Notes under the pieces: generated by a model
Told to the model about the DNA's origin: nothing
The model's database searches: none
Seen by the model: the letters and a program-made list of their open reading frames with translations, nothing else
Program-made: the position numbers and the translations under genes
Source of the DNA: Bugulina stolonifera
Lineage: Eukaryota; Bryozoa; Gymnolaemata; Cheilostomatida; Bugulidae
Reading direction: 5' to 3'
Length of the DNA: 64,000 nt
Assembly (NCBI GenBank): GCA_935421135.1
Contig: OW285190.1
Span: 2,790,001 to 2,854,000 of the forward strand
Part shown: positions 41,986 through 57,300 of the stretch, in pieces
Layout of the letters: each line of letters begins with the position of its first letter
Numbering within the stretch: position 1 is the stretch's first letter

Positions 41986-44900
41986 AGGAAGTGAACTTGT
42001 TAAAGAATTTATGATACGATGTCAAGGAGGAGAAAGACTAAACTAACGTTAGCACTGAGATTGTATCAGATAAGGCCATCATAGAACGCAATATTAGATT
42101 ATTTATCAGCTGCTTTACTACACTTTCTTCCAGACAGGCTTTGTTAGTACTGGTTGTGTCTAGCAGTTTATGGCAAACGGCAAAAATTCCGCAGTCATGG
42201 CTGACATGGGTTACATCGGAATATTTGATGTTGATTTGTCCTAACACAAGGTTACATTTTGCCGTTCATTCTCTTTCTAATGCTGTACCAGCTACTGCCT
42301 CTTCAACATGTTACCAGCGTCTGTTAGATGGGTGCAAATGGTTCACATTGCCTCCTAGAATTTTTCCGCTGAACTTTGCATTGGCCCTTTGCCAGAATAC
42401 AGTGCTAACCACTTGTTCATGGAAATGAAAGCTCGTGCTTAGGGTTCTGTATTATTGGGGGATATACATACCAGTATTATATTATATCACATCCTACCAG
42501 CGTGACTAGAAACTTAGTTAGTTGGCTGCATGCCTTTGAAAGAAAAAATTTCAATAAACAGAAGCTATTGCACAAAATTCTAGGTGCCTTGGACTATTGC
42601 TATGTAGGGGCAGATTGTTACATCATTTCACAATTTGTTCCATTCTGCCATGTGACCACAACACAGCCATTTGACCATTAGACAAAGTTCCAGCATGATT
42701 ACTTATAGTCCCACAAACACACATCCATGTAGCTTGTCGGTTAGCAAGGCTGAGTATTTACTTCCCTGTTTTCGTTTCCGTTTTGTGCGGATCTCAATGG
42801 AGAACTTGTAACGCTGTATTATAGAATGTCCTTTTTGTAACAATAAGTGCACATTCTTTGATTCATTCATTACTAATCTTCATTAACAGAGGCTAACATG
42901 GAAACACGCAGAGTTGGATCCAAGTCAACTTGCAAGTCAACAATTCGAGCAACTTCTGAAATGACGGAAGCAAGTCAAGTTCAAGCCAAGTCGTTGTTGC
43001 TTCCAGTCAATTCGTGTTCAGCCAAGTCAAGTCAAAGTCAACTACTCTAGTTGGAACTACTATTGAAGTCAGAGCGAGACGACTTCAAAAGTTTTACAAT
43101 TTCCAAAATCTCACTTTCTTTTTTCCAATATACATTCCAATGCGTGAAAACCATTTCAAGGTGTAGGTGGGCATATTTGTTATATGATTATGTTGTAATA
43201 TTAGCACTGCAGTTAAGACCGGTCATGTAGCATAGGCCACGCATAACTCCCGACTACAAGATACTAACTATGTATATTTAATTATACACTAACCTTGCAT
43301 TACACTTGCTTGTACCAATTGTCGATGTACATGTGCTAAAATGTTGCTTGTGTACCAATTAATATTATGCTTATTATAGTATGCATTGCTGAGCAATTAT
43401 GTCCTTTTTATACCCACTTAAAGAGGCCCAACCTCTCAGAATTGGCTAATATTGATTCTGCATATGATCCAGCTGATTTCAAGCATCTTTTGTCAAACCC
43501 GTCCTATTTTTGGTTGGCTATCGGGCTTCCGGGCTGCCATGTTGTTGTGCAATGTTCAGATGACACAACGTTGTTTTTTAATGACACTACGTTGGCCTTT
43601 CTACCGGAACTTCCGCCGGAAGTTTGTGTACTATATAAACCACTTTGTTTTTACGTTTGTTGCCTCAGCTCATGCTTGGATCTCAATATAGAAACATCAA
43701 TAATTATATACAGAGACCTTCACTTTGTAGTAGCGCTGCACGATGTTGCCTCCCCACTTTTATTCGGCTCTCGGGAAGAGTTTAATCAAACAGCGTTTCA
43801 CACCGGTTCTTTTTACCCTGGCCTGCCTCGGTGTCGAACGATGCTGAATTTGGCTCGATCTACTGGACTGCACTGGTTCCTTTGGTCCTAGTCTCAAACG
43901 CTGTTAGCTGGTGTTAAATTTGGTTCCATACACCGGATCGAGCCAGTTCACGAGCTGGTTTGCCTATCAGTTGCCCAATCGTTCAATACAAGGGAACAGA
44001 ACTCCTCAGCATTGTGTTACAACAGAGTTCATATCGACCATTCTGTTTGTGTTATTCTGTTTTCAGATATGGTTGGCAGATAGGACTTCACGTAAACATA
44101 GTATAATTATACTTTTTTTATTAATGTGGCAACTGGGTTGATAAGAGTAATCAGTGCTTACTCCTGCTCCAAGATTTTGTATTTGTCCATGTAGTCTAGT
44201 TATAGTCAAAGTTTTATCGGGTCTTACATCACCTATTTTATATAATATTATATTAAATATTAAAACATGACGCTGGGCACACACTCAACCATTCGGTTTA
44301 ATTAATTAGATTTATTAGTTAATTATTATAAGCATTGTACCTATTCTCAGTTACAAGGGATGATGATAATCACATTTAAACATTAGTAGATCAATTGTAA
44401 TAATTAATCCGAAGCTACGTACGTTTAAATTAAAATGTAATAACTAATTATATAAGATTATGCCATATATTCTATTCTAGCACGCTGTACATGAACAAAG
44501 CAAACATACCCAAAAGATAGAATATAATATGTAGATATGTAGATATGTAGATATGTAGATATGTCATTCCAGTTGTTAAGGTTCTCGACCTTGCAACCCG
44601 AACTGGCTACTAGGTCGGATCACTCTCTTTCCGAGCATAGTAAACAAGCATTGACTTAAATGGGTCTATGTGGGTCGTCTTTAGTAGTCAGTGAACTGCT
44701 AGTACCAGTTAATCCTTCATGTAATGGGAAGGCCTAGCAACACTCATGGGCTCTTCATTTTGGAGACGGGAATCGTCTTAGGATGACAGTACTAGGACCC
44801 AAAAACCATTACGGTATTTGACACTAGTAACAGTTATATAATCTTACGTAGTACATGTACAAGAGGTAAAGACGGATTGTTTTTTTATTTAGCATTATAC

Positions 44901-47469
44901 GGACACTGTTGCACAATGTTTGTGCAATTAGGTCATTTGGCAGCTGTAGAAAATATTATCACGACCAGTCATATTGCTGCAAATGTATAATTTCTCCAGT
45001 TCACTGGAGATTCACATTGTTGCGTAGTACGACAGCAAAGAACCTGGCAAGACAAATTATAACGGTGAGTTGGAATAAATCTAATACCACATTATGTTAA
45101 TGTCTTCTGTAGTGGGTATCATGTGCACTAATATATGATTCAGTTTCTTCTGCTGGTACAGAGATCCGATATAAATTCTGCACTAAACTTTGCTGCATAT
45201 CCATCATTGACTTATATTATCTTATTCTACACATCCTCTTAGTTGCACTCTTTTTGGCAGATTGCTAAACCATTTTACAAAGCTGGTGATGATGAAGACA
45301 AGGCTTCTGATTGCTTTCTCTTTTCGATGAGGTGCGCGACTCCCAGATAGTTGTTGATGGTACGGCTTTTCACATGTGTCTTAAGAGGCTCAGCTCTCTT
45401 AGTTGGGCTTAGATTTTTCCTGAAATTAAACTCTATGATAATTTGTCCAGCGTCACATTTCTTTTTCCCACAAAGCACTTCTACTACTGCGAAAATGTGC
45501 CCAGGTCGTTCAACGTAGCATGTTGAATGTAACCCGGTGGGAAATAATATATACTGTACATTAAATCTGTTGATTAAACTTTCTGAAGCGTTTTATGCTT
45601 GGTGAACATTTTTACATCAGGCAATGAACGCCATAAAATATAACATCAGATGTATTATTCCCCTTACTGACAAAAAAGTACATTGCCTGAGGATCATGTA
45701 GAAGAAACTATTTTGGTGCGGTTAATGTTTAATGCATTATGGTAAACGCCACCGTTATGACCAGCATAAGTTGGTATGCATTGACGTGTGCAGTGTCATA
45801 TTTGCTCCAATACAAGGTCACATTTAGTCCAATTCATAAAGGAGGTCGGTTGAGTATGATTTTTCAGCATTACAATGGCGCAGATTCTGTATTGCCATCT
45901 TCATCAGATGAACAAAGAACACTACCGTACTTTAAATCTCCAGTCAACCGCTAGTAATAGTGAGCGTAAACTGTATCATCGGAATGACTATGTTGTACCA
46001 TTTATTTAATTCGGATAATTGTGACAATGACAACGCATCGGCAATAGTAAAAATATCATTAGTATAGGCTGCCAATAGCCTACTATATTTTATGTCTACG
46101 TACATGGTTGTATGCTAGAACAAAGGTACATTGTGAGGTATATTGGAAAGAAATAGGACTATATTCTGTAAAATTTATTAGATTTATTAGTTAATTATTG
46201 TAAGCATTGTACCTATTCTTAGTTACAAGGGATGATTATAATCACATTTAAACATTAGTAGATTAATTGTAATAATTAATCCGATGCTACGTACGTTTAA
46301 ATTAAAATGTAAAAAATAATGATATAAGATCATAGACTACTATATTCTATTCTAGCACGCTGTCCATGAACAAAGCAAACATACCCAGACGATAGAATAT
46401 AATATGATGGAATGTATACTATAGGTGATATAGAATGATCCGCATAATCTACTAAGTTACGCATCTGCATGTATTAATCAATTTATTATAGTTATCACCT
46501 CAACAGCACCAACAACCTATCAACCACAGCCACGATGGGAAATAACATCAAAACGGAAACGCGAAGGTGTGCAACTTGGTTTAAAGTAAAACGAACAAAA
46601 CCACATAATATTAGACCGCACGAATATTAAATGACTACTACTGGTATACCGATTCGGTTCGATAACATTGAACTACGCCAAATCATTGATATATTGTTTG
46701 GGCACGATGCCGGTACGGTTTGACACAAGTACAAATTGATGATGTCAAACACTGACAGGTTCTACATCGTTTGCATTGTTTGAAACTGAAATACAGCGCA
46801 GCACTATTTAGTAGATATGTCATTCCAGTTGCTAAGGTCCTCGACCTTGCAACACAAACTGGCTACTAGGTCGGATCACTCGCTTTCTCAGCATAGTAAA
46901 AAAGCATTGACTCGAATGGGTCTATGTGGGTCGTCTTTAGTAGTTAGTGAACTACTAGTACCTGTTAATCCTTCTTGTAATGAGAAGGCCTAGCAACACT
47001 CATGGGCTCTTCATTTTGGAGCCGCGGGTCGTCTTAGGATGACGGTACTAAGACCCAAAAACCATTACGGTATTTGACACTAGTAACAGTTAAGTAATCT
47101 TACCTAATACAAGAGGTAAAGTCGGACTGTCATTTTATTTTAGAATTATACGCACACTGTTGCACAATGTTAGTGCAATTAGGTCATTTGGCCGTTGTAG
47201 AAAATATTATCAAGACCAGTGATATTACTGCAAATGTATAACTTCTCTAGTTGACTCGAGATTCAAATTGTTGTTTTTGCTTCCTCTGCTCTAGCTGCAA
47301 ATATGCAACCTGCGTTTTTAAACAACAAATTGATGTTCCTTGATTCATTAATTATTCATATTCATTAAAGTACGGTAACGCTGATACGCAGCACTGTAAT
47401 GATGTTTCTCTATTGCAGAGTTCGATTTGATATGGAACTGCCAATGTATTTGCTCGCTAGAAGAGCGCC

Positions 47470-47609
47470 TTTGATGACATGAGGGCACGCAGCCGAAAAA
47501 GACAGCACCTGATCACCTAGCAAGGGAATGAATACATGCTACCACCAAACCAGCTTAGCGAAACTTCAATAAAGAATTACCACTGGCATACAGTTTAGAC
47601 ATGCTATGA
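47470..47609 (+). repeat. 140-bp block identical to the Polinton pX tail, unit 2
   Basis: Identical to 28392-28531 and 35108-35247. Confidence 0.95.
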
Positions 47610-49334
47610 GGCAGTGGCACAAGAGGCACCCTTCTTATTATGGCCACCTCGCGCTTCCTAAAATTAATTCACATTTGACGGATCAGAGGCTGGTTTTAGA
47701 TCCATGAAAAATCAACGCCTTGACTGAGGTTTGAACCTAAGCCTCTGGGGCACCTGATGGTTTAGTACAGTGAGCAGAACATGCTACTAGAAACTATACG
47801 CTAGGAGGGCCAGAGATGAGTACATTGTGTGCAGTTCGCTCATACCAAGTCTACAGCTAAACAGTGAAACGTTTACTGTTGCTGAGCTGGTACAGTAGAA
47901 TTTTCTGCTCCTAGTGCTAGGTGATTGAGTGCTTATCCTGGTAAAAGAAGACACACCAAGCTATGGGTATAAAGACTACAATTGACACGCTCAGCATTGA
48001 AGAAATCCCACCATTCTATTTTGTTATAGAGCACCATGGCCTGACCTGCTCATAGGAAACAATGCTATCTGTAGAAAGTATAGTACGACAGCAAAGAAAT
48101 TGGCAAGATAAACTATAACCGTTAGTTGGAACAAATCTAATACCACATAATGTTAATGTCTTCTGTAGTCTTATTATGTCCACTAATATATGATTCTGCA
48201 AATGAGATGGTTTACAGCAATGGACTAAACCGAGCACTAGCACTAACAAAATTACATCTTTAAATATGTCATCTATGAAAATGATTACCTGAATATCAGT
48301 TTCTTCTGCTGGTACAGAGATCTGAGATAAATTCTGCACTAAAGTTTGGTCTATATCCACCATTAACTTATATTATCTTATTCTACACATCCTCTTAGCT
48401 GCACTCTTTTTGGCAGATTGCTAAACCATCTTACAAAGCTGGTGATGATGAAGACAAGGCTTCATGTACAAGCTTGCATACACATAATATTTGCACGTCT
48501 GATGTAGAGTACTGTCTTATGAAACTAATACTAACAATTTGAGATAATAATCTAACTCACTACAAATCATATGCGCCTTGTTTACTTGATTCTGATGGCA
48601 TTCTCTTAACGATGAGGTGAGCGACTCCCAGATAGTTTGTTGATGGTGCGGCTTTTGTTTTTATATGTGTCTTAAGAGGCTCAACTCTCAACTTTAGTAA
48701 AATTAAACTCTATTATAATTTGTCCCGCGTCACATTTTTTCTCTCCCAAAGCACTTCTACTCCTGCTACAATGTGCCCCGGTGATTCAACATGACACGCC
48801 GAATGTAGCGCTAAGCCTAATGACATACGCTATACATGAAATCGGTTGATTAGACTTTCTGAAGCGTTTTATGCTTGGTGAACATTTACATCAGGTAATG
48901 AACACCATAAAATATTGCATCAGATGTATTATCCACCTTACTAACAAAAATGTTCATTGGCTGAGGGTCATGTAGAAGAAACTATGTTGGTGCGGTTATT
49001 GTTTAATGCATTATGGTAAACGCCATAAGTTGGTATGCATTGACGTGTGCAGTGTCATATTTGCTCCAATACAACGTCACATTTAGCCAAATTCATAAAG
49101 GAGGTCGGTTCCATATGATCTTTTAGCATTATAATGGCGCAGATTGTGTATTTCCATCTTCATCAGATGAACAAAGAACACTACCATACTTTAAATCTCC
49201 AGTCAACTGACACTGCATGCGTATTCATTGTAATATACACAATCATGCTGTGAATTTGTTGAATGATTGGATGATCACATTGTGCTTACATGAACATTAA
49301 ATTGAATTACAGTACGTCTTGATTTATTGACTGG

Positions 49335-49628
49335 ACCGTGGCTTAGGGGTTAGAATGCTGTGCTTTCATGCTGAAGGTTCCAGGTTCAAACCGCAGTCAC
49401 GGTGGTGTTAGGAAGAGCATCCAGCCACAATTGTTCCTGTGCCCATGTTAAGTCCTTGAGGGCATGCTAGCCAGCATGGCTTTAAGGCAACTCCTCTACC
49501 CCAGCCATAACAGGCCATGTTATCTGGGCCTTTCTCACAGGGAGTTGGCCAGCACTGGCACCTGGCACTGGGAGCTGCTAGGGGTTGGTCACGCCGAGGA
49601 GTATCAGTCGGGGAGTTTTTTTTTTAAC
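49335..49628 (+). mobile_element. tRNA-derived SINE (family A), unit 2
   Basis: Same insertion as 36973-37265, T tail one base longer. Confidence 0.85.
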
Positions 49629-51059
49629 TTAGCGACTGGGCAATGTGAGTGAAATATTTTTGATCGATACTTATATACAGAGACTTTCACTTTGTAATTA
49701 GGTCATTCTAGTTGTTAAGGTACTCAACCTTGCAACCCGAACTTCCTACTAGGTCGGATCACTCTCTTTCTCAGTATAGGAAACAAGCATTGACTCGAGG
49801 TCATCTGGGTCTTTTTTAGCAGTTATTTGACTACTCGTACCTGTCAATGAAAAGGCCTAGCACCAGTCATAGGCACTTCATTTTGGGCTAGGGTGTCGTC
49901 TTAGGATGACTTTACCAAAACCCAAAAACTATTATTTTGATGGCAGCAGTAGAATTCTAAAGTCATACGCTTACAGTAAGAAACAGAAAAAAATTGACAT
50001 TGGACTCGGACCCGGGCACGTTAACCACATGAGACTGATCCAGAGTATAAACTGCATTCCCTCATGGTTCCGCTGGATGTAGCCTGACCTGCGCCGGTTC
50101 TCCAACTCAAGACCGACTACGGAACCAGAATAGATTATCAATACTCAGTACGTCGTACTATGACGACCCGGTCTACACGCTAAAGTCATTCTAGCTGTCA
50201 AGGTCCTTGACCGTGTAACCCGAACTTCTTACTTGGTCGGAAAACTCACTTTCTCAGTATAACTAATAAATATTTACTGATGCATGATATATATTTAATT
50301 TCAGTATATAGCATGAAACTAACTGTAATAAAAGAGATGAAACAGTGAGATTCTACCAAATATTTACTGAGGATCATATGGGTCGTCTTTGGTAGTTATT
50401 AGAATATTAGTACACATTAGTCTTTCATGTAATTAGAAAGACTGGCACCACTCATAGGCACTTCGTTATTGGACTTGGGAGTTGTCTTACGGCGGCAGCA
50501 CCAAAATCCAAAAATCGGTACAATACCATCTATGGCAAAAAATGAGTGCATTCTAGAACAGGACTGCACCATCGTTACATAATTCTACATTGTTGTCAAT
50601 TAAACGCTTGGCTATAAACAGAACAAACATGACTCATTAAAATTACCATGTGCATCTACATCTAAGTCTTCTGTAGCAGACGTGCATTGAACCACTGCAT
50701 AATACAATATGTATATAATATTCAAGTGAGGAAAACCCTTCCCTTATTTATTGATGACACGAGTAGATTTGATCGTAATTTATTCTTCTATCTACTTATG
50801 TCTATTCTGTTCTATTGTATTGTATCCTATTCTAGTATATTCTATACCATGCCTACACCATTGAGCAGATAATATTCTGCCTTCTACAACAATAAATCTA
50901 TATCCCATAAATCATTCGTCACTCATCTTTGTTACCTGTGGTGTTATAATGATATTTCTTTATCAGATATCTTGATGTGACATAGTAATCTAGCCATCCA
51001 CACTGCATTTATTTCACTGGATGTGACTATCACCCTATGCACTTGCATGTACATACGAA

Positions 51060-51613
51060 CTAATAACCATCATGTTTAAATTCAAATTTGTTTGATACAT
51101 TGACAGTTCCCAGTATTTCTTTGTATGTGAGGTCTTGAATGCATGCTAAGGTAAATGTAAATTGGTCTTCCCCTTGTGCCTTTGATTTGTAGACATTACG
51201 AAAGAAATCGCCCACATCAGTATCAGCTGTAACAACTGCATTGATTATATTACAATGTACTCTAACGCTTACATCAAAATTCTTCCCTTCCAATACTTGT
51301 GAATGTTCTTGACCGAGGCAATATGTTCCAGATGCTGGAACTCTCCCACCTCTTTGATAAATTCTCCTTAGTTTTCCACATTTCACTAAGTCTATAACTG
51401 ATAGCATAAAAGCTCACTAATCTCATAAAACTTGAGCTCCAAAGAGTGTACAATTGCTAGTTCACAGCACCACTTTAAATATGAATCCATCAACACATTG
51501 ATAAAAAGAACAGGGCTGACACCTTTTTTTAGCCAGAAATACTGAATCAATGTATTTATTGCGCTAAATCTTGCTCCTGTGTAAACGTAACAGGGAGATG
51601 CATTTAAGAGCAA
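51060..51613 (-). pseudogene. Decayed coding fragments, unit 2
   Basis: Counterpart of 38697-39250, with one Ser-to-Ala change in the downstream fragment. Confidence 0.4.
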
Positions 51614-51762
51614 GTAGAACGCTTATATGTGAAATAAGACAATGTAACATTCCAATTCATACATTTGTGACAAACAGCCACATATTTATTGATTTCAAAG
51701 AGAGATTGAAGAAATATTCACCGCTATTGCTAAACTACTGAATATTTTTGTTAGACGTTAGT

Positions 51763-52230
51763 TCACCAACCACACTGTTGCTGGCAATATGGTCTCATAT
51801 AGTCCGTGCACAGGTAATCGCCATGACAAATGTTAGCCAAGCATTCATCGACACAAGCTGTAAAGGACAAACAATATGCTATTACAATATGTGTGCATAA
51901 TTCTTTATGTAGCATCTATTTGTTACACAAATTAGAACTAATATAGACACATTTCCATTGTTTAATATGTGACAGAGCTAAACGTCACGCCTTTCCTCAC
52001 GAATGTTCTGCAATATTGCCATTTTCAGTGAATTGTGCTGAGCTACAAACACAAATTGCCAAGTACTTGCCTTATACCAGACGCCTATCATCTAAAGTTT
52101 TAAAGTAATCTGTTTTAGTTTTACATCGCATTGAGTGCATTAAATAGGGGCATAAATCTCACTTACGATTTGCTGCAACCAGTCCAAGCATAGCAACCAC
52201 AAGCATAGCGAAGAAGAAGACCTTCATCAT
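51763..52230 (-). CDS. Secreted six-cysteine peptide, unit 2
   Basis: Exon 1 coding part is 52230-52167 and exon 2 is 51857-51763, both identical in sequence to unit 1. TATA at 52587-52580 and AATAAA at 51690-51685 are conserved. Two identical complete genes 12,363 bp apart imply a gene-dosage effect if both are expressed. The unit 3 copy would fall just past the end of this window. Confidence 0.8.
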
Positions 52231-52972
52231 TTTCAATTTTCTGGAAAATATTTAATAACTAGCAGTAAATTTCAGAATCGGAGATTACCATTATATTCAA
52301 AATAGAGCAGGATATCTCTCATCTCACGACAGTGCACACGTATATGAGAATTCAGACCAGACTGATGCCCGCAGAGTAGTTAAAAACAAGATCAATATCT
52401 CATCGATTGCTTATCTTTATGTCAATTAGACAATGAGAAGGTTATTGTGATTACGCACTTATGACACAGTTTAATTGTTGTACCAGACTATCCAGTATTT
52501 AACTTACCTGATAGAAGAATGTTATAACCTTCAACAAACAGAATTCAAGTGCATCTGACTTTCTCTGAGAATTTCTACACTTTTATACCAAGCTCTAATA
52601 TTAGCCATTTGCCAAAGCACAGTACTAAAACTCCCCACCATGGAGTTGAAGTCTAGTGCATGTTGTGGCGTGTCATTGGATTGAACAGATCCTGGTACAA
52701 TGCCATCGCTTACCGTCAGGAATTAACTCTCAGTGCATTGTCGGTGATACTAGAAAAACACGCAACCATCAGAAGCGTTTCAAGTGGATGAGGTATTTGC
52801 GACAAATGACATTTTTATTTCATCTGAACCTGTACAGTTGCACCTAATTGTCACCAAGTGTTTTAAATCTGCGACTCGGAGATCATCTGGCTTAGCAAGG
52901 GATGACTCTGAGTGTATTGTTTTTCAAAGGAAGCAATGCCCACTCATTAATTTCACATTCTGATAGACATAG

Positions 52973-53393
52973 ATAGGTGTCAGGTTGGCACTGTTGGTGA
53001 CATACATATACACAAACCGTGAGGTTATGAGTACAAGCACCCAGCTGCGTCATTTCTGACAAAGGCCTTCAGCAAGCCTTTCACCTTACTGCGCCTGTTC
53101 GGATTAGGGCGTATAAATAATACAGGAGTTCCGTGTAGCTTGTACATCAAAAACACCCACGTTAAATATCCACCTCTGCCCTGATTCGCAAAAAGAAGCC
53201 AGATTCTAGCGGCGTATGTGACCACATGTAGGTGGCAGGTTGATGTAGTGACCACTGACCATGCACTCCTGTTGTGGAAGGTGAGCGGTTCCACTCAGAA
53301 CCCAGCTCCTGTCGCTTACACAAGTTTCGAACTTCTGAAGTTCGTTAAATAGGATAGCCAGGTAGCTCGACAGTAACAAAACACAAATGAATA
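52973..53393 (+). mobile_element. tRNA-derived SINE (family B), unit 2
   Basis: Counterpart of 40610-41030. Confidence 0.55.
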
Positions 53394-54122
53394 TGAATGT
53401 ATTATTCTCAACTCGGAATCAATGTCTATTAGACAACATGATGACGAATTGGTTTACAACTTTTACAGAGCCAACCTGGTTTGGAGAAGATAACAGATTA
53501 TAAAATATTCTAGACTGATATTTGTAGAATCTAGAGATGAGTCATTGTTACACTTAAATGTATATTTCTTGTGTACGCTTCATACGTAAGAAATAATCAC
53601 TGTCAGTATCCAAGTATTGAAATCTGACAAGGACCCACATAAACAGTTACATAGAATAACTGGCAATCTTTAACTTGTTTATCTGAGTGATGTCTACCTA
53701 CACTGCAACACTACAACGTAATGTTATCACATATGCAAACAGCATACAGTTTTTTACAACTATTCCCGTAAAGTATATTATAGTAATAGAGAGCATAAAC
53801 TATATCATCGAAATGACTATGTTGTACTATGTATTTAATTCGGATAATTGTGACAGTTACAACGTATCAGCAATAGTAAAAATCTCACTACTGGAGGCTG
53901 CCAATAGCTTACTATATTTTATGTACACGTACATGGTTGTATACTAGAACAAACGCACATTGTAAGGTATATTGGAAAGAAATAGGACTATATTTTGTAA
54001 TTATTGAGGCAATTTGAATCCGTCCGACATGTATATACTGTATACCTGTTATGAACTCAGTGTGAAGCACTACTACTAAGCTGGAAAGGAGAGTGCTGGT
54101 TCTGCCGTTTTTCACGTGCCTC

Positions 54123-54348
54123 GTCGTGATGTGGCTACTCTTGTATTAACGAGGGCAGAGGTGGAACTTCATCCTGCATGCGGACAAAATTCACACAGGG
54201 CACCTCCATTATTTCAAGTCCTGATCTGCAGGGACTGAATGGGCAGCGTGGGCCTGAACAGCTTATCACCGCCGCGGAATCGAAACCAGGCTGTCTGGAC
54301 TAGAGGCAAGCATCTTTACCCCTAGGCCATACAGACTGACTCATGAAA
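54123..54348 (-). mobile_element. tRNA-derived SINE (family C), unit 2
   Basis: Counterpart of 41760-41985. Confidence 0.65.
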
Positions 54349-57300
54349 AGGAAGTGAACTTGTTAAAGAATTTATGATACGATGTCAAGGAGGAGAAAGA
54401 CTAAACTAACGTTAGCACTGAGATTGTATCAGATAAGGCCATCATAGAACGCAATATTAGATTATTTATCAGCTGCTTTACTACACTTTCTTCCAGACAG
54501 GCTTTGTTAGTACTGGTTGTGTCTAGCAGTTTATGGCAAACGGCAAAAATTCCGCAGTCATGGCTGACATGGGTTACATCGGAATATTTGATGTTGATTT
54601 GTCCTAACACAAGGTTACATTTTGCCGTTCATTCTCTTTCTAATGCTGTACCAGCTACTGCCTCTTCAACATGTTACCAGCGTCTGTTAGATGGGTGCAA
54701 ATGGTTCACATTGCCTCCTAGAATTTTTCCGCTGAACTTTGCATTGGCCCTTTGCCAGAATACAGTGCTAACCACTTGTTCATGGAAATGAAAGCTCGTG
54801 CTTAGGGTTCTGTATTATTGGGGGATATACATACCAGTATTATATTATATCACATCCTACCAGCGTGACTAGAAACTTAGTTAGTTGGCTGCATGCCTTT
54901 GAAAGAAAAAATTTCAATAAACAGAAGCTATTGCACAAAATTCTAGGTGCCTTGGACTATTGCTATGTAGGGGCAGATTGTTACATCATTTCACAATTTG
55001 TTCCATTCTGCCATGTGACCACAACACAGCCATTTGACCATTAGACAAAGTTCCAGCATGATTACTTATAGTCCCACAAACACACATCCATGTAGCTTGT
55101 CGGTTAACAAGGCTGAGTATTTACTTCCCTGTTTTCGTTTCCGTTTTGTGCGGATCTCAATGGAGAACTTGTAACGCTGTATTATAGAATGTCCTTTTTG
55201 TAACAATAAGTGCACATTCTTTGATTCATTCATTACTAATCTTCATTAACAGAGGCTAACATGGAAACACGCAGAGTTGGATCCAAGTCAACTTGCAAGT
55301 CAACAATTCGAGCAACTTCTGAAATGACGGAAGCAAGTCAAGTTCAAGCCAAGTCGTTGTTGCTTCCAGTCAATTCGTGTTCAGCCAAGTCAAGTCAAAG
55401 TCAACTACTCTAGTTGGAACTACTATTGAAGTCAGAGCGAGACGACTTCAAAAGTTTTACAATTTCCAAAATCTCACTTTCTTTTTTCCAATATACATTC
55501 CAATGCGTGAAAACCATTTCAAGGTGTAGGTGGGCATATTTGTTATATGATTATGTTGTAATATTAGCACTGCAGTTAAGACCGGTCATGTAGCATAGGC
55601 CACGCATAACTCCCGACTACAAGATACTAACTATGTATATTTAATTATACACTAACCTTGCATTACACTTGCTTGTACCAATTGTCGATGTACATGTGCT
55701 AAAATGTTGCTTGTGTACCAATTAATATTATGCTTATTATAGTATGCATTGCTGAGCAATTATGTCCTTTTTATACCCACTTAAAGAGGCCCAACCTCTC
55801 AGAATTGGCTAATATTGATTCTGCATATGATCCAGCTGATTTCAAGCATCTTTTGTCAAACCCGTCCTATTTTTGGTTGGCTATCGGGCTTCCGGGCTGC
55901 CATGTTGTTGTGCAATGTTCAGATGACACAACGTTGTTTTTTAATGACACTACGTTGGCCTTTCTACCGGAACTTCCGCCGGAAGTTTGTGTACTATATA
56001 AACCACTTTGTTTTTACGTTTGTTGCCTCAGCTCATGCTTGGATCTCAATATAGAAACATCAATAATTATATACAGAGACCTTCACTTTGTAGTAGCGCT
56101 GCACGATGTTGCCTCCCCACTTTTATTCGGCTCTCGGGAAGAGTTTAATCAAACAGCGTTTCACACCGGTTCTTTTTACCCTGGCCTGCCTCGGTGTCGA
56201 ACGATGCTGAATTTGGCTCGATCTACTGGACTGCACTGGTTCCTTTGGTCCTAGTCTCAAACGCTGTTAGCTGGTGTTAAATTTGGTTCCATACACCGGA
56301 TCGAGCCAGTTCACGAGCTGGTTTGCCTATCAGTTGCCCAATCGTTCAATACAAGGGAACAGAACTCCTCAGCATTGTGTTACAACAGAGTTCATATCGA
56401 CCATTCTGTTTGTGTTATTCTGTTTTCAGATATGGTTGGCAGATAGGACTTCACGTAAACATAGTATAATTATACTTTTTTTATTAATGTGGCAACTGGG
56501 TTGATAAGAGTAATCAGTGCTTACTCCTGCTCCAAGATTTTGTATTTGTCCATGTAGTCTAGTTATAGTCAAAGTTTTATCGGGTCTTACATCACCTATT
56601 TTATATAATATTATATTAAATATTAAAACATGACGCTGGGCACACACTCAACCATTCGGTTTAATTAATTAGATTTATTAGTTAATTATTATAAGCATTG
56701 TACCTATTCTCAGTTACAAGGGATGATGATAATCACATTTAAACATTAGTAGATCAATTGTAATAATTAATCCGAAGCTACGTACGTTTAAATTAAAATG
56801 TAATAACTAATTATATAAGATTATGCCATATATTCTATTCTAGCACGCTGTACATGAACAAAGCAAACATACCCAAAAGATAGAATATAATATGTAGATA
56901 TGTAGATATGTAGATATGTAGATATGTCATTCCAGTTGTTAAGGTCCTCGACCTTGCAACCCGAACTGGCTACTAGGTCGGATCACTCTCTTTCCGAGCA
57001 TAGTAAACAAGCATTGACTTAAATGGGTCTATGTGGGTCGTCTTTAGTAGTCAGTGAACTGCTAGTACCAGTTAATCCTTCATGTAATGGGAAGGCCTAG
57101 CAACACTCATGGGCTCTTCATTTTGGAGACGGGAATCGTCTTAGGATGACAGTACTAGGACCCAAAAACCATTACGGTATTTGACACTAGTAACAGTTAT
57201 ATAATCTTACGTAGTACATGTACAAGAGGTAAAGACGGATTGTTTTTTTATTTAGCATTATACGGACACTGTTGCACAATGTTTGTGCAATTAGGTCATT

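Larger units (their letters stand above)
30372..42729. repeat. Unit 1 of the 12.36-kb tandem array (12,358 bp)
   Basis: Starts at TAGCTTGTCGG and runs to the next occurrence at 42730. Content in order: about 1.55 kb with only unsupported open frames; internal duplicate R1 (31940-33595); internal duplicate R2 (33812-36880) with the 140-bp block; SINE A; short TTCTA remnant; decayed coding fragments; peptide gene (minus); SINE B; SINE C; decayed protein remnants near 42300-42600. It differs from unit 2 by few substitutions and a handful of indels. Confidence 0.95.
42730..55092. repeat. Unit 2 of the tandem array (12,363 bp)
   Basis: Same order of contents as unit 1, with sparse single-base differences (for example near 42734, 43620 and 43740) and small indels. 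It is closer to unit 3 than to unit 1 in the first few kilobases. Confidence 0.95.
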